A DNA stretch of 6,593 nucleotides. It comes from an uncultured Streptococcus sp. GTDB lineage: Bacteria; Bacillota; Bacilli; Lactobacillales; Streptococcaceae. The stretch covers positions 1 through 6,593 of the forward strand of contig CABPWC010000084.1 of the NCBI GenBank assembly GCA_902461025.1, given 5' to 3'. The notes under the pieces are model-generated. The model was not told the origin of the DNA, made no database searches, and was given only the letters and a program-made list of their open reading frames with translations. The position numbers and the translations under genes were made by a program. Shown here in pieces: positions 5,461 to 6,593 of this stretch (positions within the stretch are counted from its first letter, which is position 1; every line of letters begins with the position of its first letter).

Positions 5461-6093
5461 TTAGAAGACAACCTTGGTTCCATGTAATTGTGTCACACCC
5501 AGTTGGTCGATAAAGGTTTGACGGTTGTCCATGTCAATTCCTCCACCAGGTAGAATTTCAATTTTACCGGCTGCGTGTTCTAGAATTCTATGATAGTGAG
5601 CAAAGCGTTTCTCTAGAGAGTCACCAGATACACCAGCTCGGGTCAGGATACGTCTTACTCCAGCTTGACTGAGCCAGTCAATCGCTTCTAACTGATCTTT
5701 ATCACTTAATTCATCAAAAGCCATATGGAACACAATTTCCATTCCTTTAGATGCTGCAATCAATTTTTCAAGGTTGGCTTTGTCCAACTTCTTATCTGCT
5801 GTCAATGCACCAAAGACAACCCCTTGGCTACCTGCCTGTGCAGTAAGACGAATATCGTCGAGCATGATGGCAACTTCTAAGTCATTGTAGACAAAGTCAC
5901 CACCCCGTGGACGAATCATTGTCATAATGGTCGTATCGTAGTCGGATGCCAGTTCCACAGCTGCCTTGGTTACTCCGTAGCTTGGAGTTGTTCCACCAAC
6001 TGCTAAATTATCACAGAGCTCAATACGGCGAGCTCCTGCCTGCATAGCTTTTTCAAGCAAGGTCAGATTTTCAGCACAAAATTCGTAAATCAT
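5461..6093 (-). CDS. cutC: CutC family protein
   Basis: A 210-residue cytosolic TIM-barrel protein of the CutC family, originally linked to copper tolerance in E. coli. The biochemical activity is not settled, so the copper label should be treated with care. Length equals that of short Firmicute CutC proteins. Visible are the N-terminal EFCAENL (4-10), ARRIELCDNLAVGGTTPSYG (21-40) with Cys6 and Cys27, MIRPRGGDFVYND (59-71), GVVFGAL (91-97), FHMAFD (122-127), LTRAGVS (150-156), LPGGGI (181-186) and LHGTKVV (203-209). The start ATG at 6093 has AAGGAG at good spacing. It has its own extended -10 promoter and no visible copper-repressor box. Confidence 0.93.
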   Translation of the reverse strand: MIYEFCAENLTLLEKAMQAGARRIELCDNLAVGGTTPSYGVTKAAVELASDYDTTIMTMIRPRGGDFVYNDLEVAIMLDDIRLTAQAGSQGVVFGALTADKKLDKANLEKLIAASKGMEIVFHMAFDELSDKDQLEAIDWLSQAGVRRILTRAGVSGDSLEKRFAHYHRILEHAAGKIEILPGGGIDMDNRQTFIDQLGVTQLHGTKVVF

Positions 6094-6123
6094 TTGATAC
6101 TCCTTGAAGGTTTCTTTAATGTT

Positions 6124-6132
6124 ATTATATCA
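6124..6132 (-). promoter_or_regulatory. extended -10 promoter of cutC
   Basis: TGATATAAT on the minus strand is a perfect extended -10 (TGnTATAAT), about 30 bases before the cutC start. No good -35 box is present at 16-18 bp spacing; a TTGATA lies too far upstream. Extended -10 promoters without a -35 are common in streptococci. No CopY-like operator (TACAnnTGTA) is seen near it. Confidence 0.75.
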
Positions 6133-6186
6133 TATTATTCTTAGTAACCTCTGTTTTTTATCAAGTGAATTCAAACCTTTTTAAAA

Positions 6187-6546
6187 TTATTCTTTATCTG
6201 GTATGACCTTAAAGAGATAATAGGTTATAAATACTGTTAAGCAGCCTAAAGCAATTTTAACAGGTAAAAGTGGAGCAAAATAAATGGAAATTCCCATCAA
6301 AATATAAATCGAAACAATAATCTTCTTCTTACGTTCACGTGCAATAGACTTAGTTTCTCTAAAGTCCGCAACATAAGTTTGATAGAGCTTGGTATGATAG
6401 AGCCAATCTTCAAACCGTTTAGAAGATTTTGAAAAACAGGCAATTGACAATAAAAGAAATGGGGTCGTTGGTAATAAAGGCAAGACTACACCAACGATGG
6501 CTAAAGCTAATGAGATGAATCCAATACTGAGATAAATGATGCGCAT
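6187..6546 (-). CDS. DUF454 (YbaN-like) small membrane protein
   Basis: A 119-residue membrane protein of the DUF454/YbaN family, function unknown. The hallmark is the N-terminal hydrophobic stretch GVVLPLLPTTPFLLLSIACF (19-38), followed by the conserved polar block SKSSKRFEDWLYHTKLYQTY (39-58) and a basic segment ARERKKK (69-75). Two more membrane segments lie at about 77-92 and 95-112. The start ATG at 6546 has TAGGAG about 6 bases upstream. No convincing terminator follows its stop, and the 93-base gap before cutC holds the cutC promoter. The upstream 47 bases end at the window edge, and I could not identify a promoter there. Confidence 0.88.
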   Translation of the reverse strand: MRIIYLSIGFISLALAIVGVVLPLLPTTPFLLLSIACFSKSSKRFEDWLYHTKLYQTYVADFRETKSIARERKKKIIVSIYILMGISIYFAPLLPVKIALGCLTVFITYYLFKVIPDKE

Positions 6547-6593
6547 ATCTACTCCTAAGTAAGAATAATCTTCTTCTAGTTAAGCATAAAAAG

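Noticed and set aside
6155..6186. A terminator after the DUF454 gene, including the palindrome TGAATTCA.
   Set aside because: The palindrome is too short to form a stable hairpin and no stem precedes the A/T run.

Overview
The window looks like a low-GC Gram-positive chromosome from the Streptococcus mitis/pneumoniae group. This is inferred from protein sequences that resemble streptococcal LeuA/B/C/D and CutC, the AAGGAG-type ribosome binding sites, a CodY-type operator and extended -10 promoters. No database search was possible. Every gene is on the minus strand, so transcription runs from high to low coordinates.

Right end (about 6593 to 4761): a DUF454/YbaN-type small membrane protein, then cutC (CutC-family TIM barrel) with its own extended -10 promoter, then a two-part protein with a C-terminal MmcQ/YjbR domain. 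These are housekeeping or poorly understood genes. The cutC/yjbR-like junction carries a perfect 8-bp hairpin between a good Shine-Dalgarno sequence and the start codon.

Centre (about 4760 to 4446): the 315-bp control region of the leucine operon. In transcription order it holds a near-perfect CodY box, a strong sigma-A promoter (TTGACA, 17-bp spacer, extended TAGAAT), a 17-residue leader peptide with three consecutive Leu codons, a set of mutually exclusive hairpins, and a 14-bp intrinsic terminator just before leuA. This is a leucine attenuator combined with CodY control; there is no T-box.

Left part (4445 to 1): leuA, leuB, a small DUF1294 membrane protein, leuC and the first 57 codons of leuD, tightly packed (gaps 11 bp, a 4-bp overlap, 3 bp, 9 bp). 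Together LeuA (isopropylmalate synthase), LeuCD (isomerase) and LeuB (dehydrogenase) convert 2-ketoisovalerate and acetyl-CoA into 2-ketoisocaproate, the direct precursor of leucine. The unexpected member is the DUF1294 gene, which is translationally interlocked with leuB and leuC. No mobile element, CRISPR array, tRNA or rRNA was seen.
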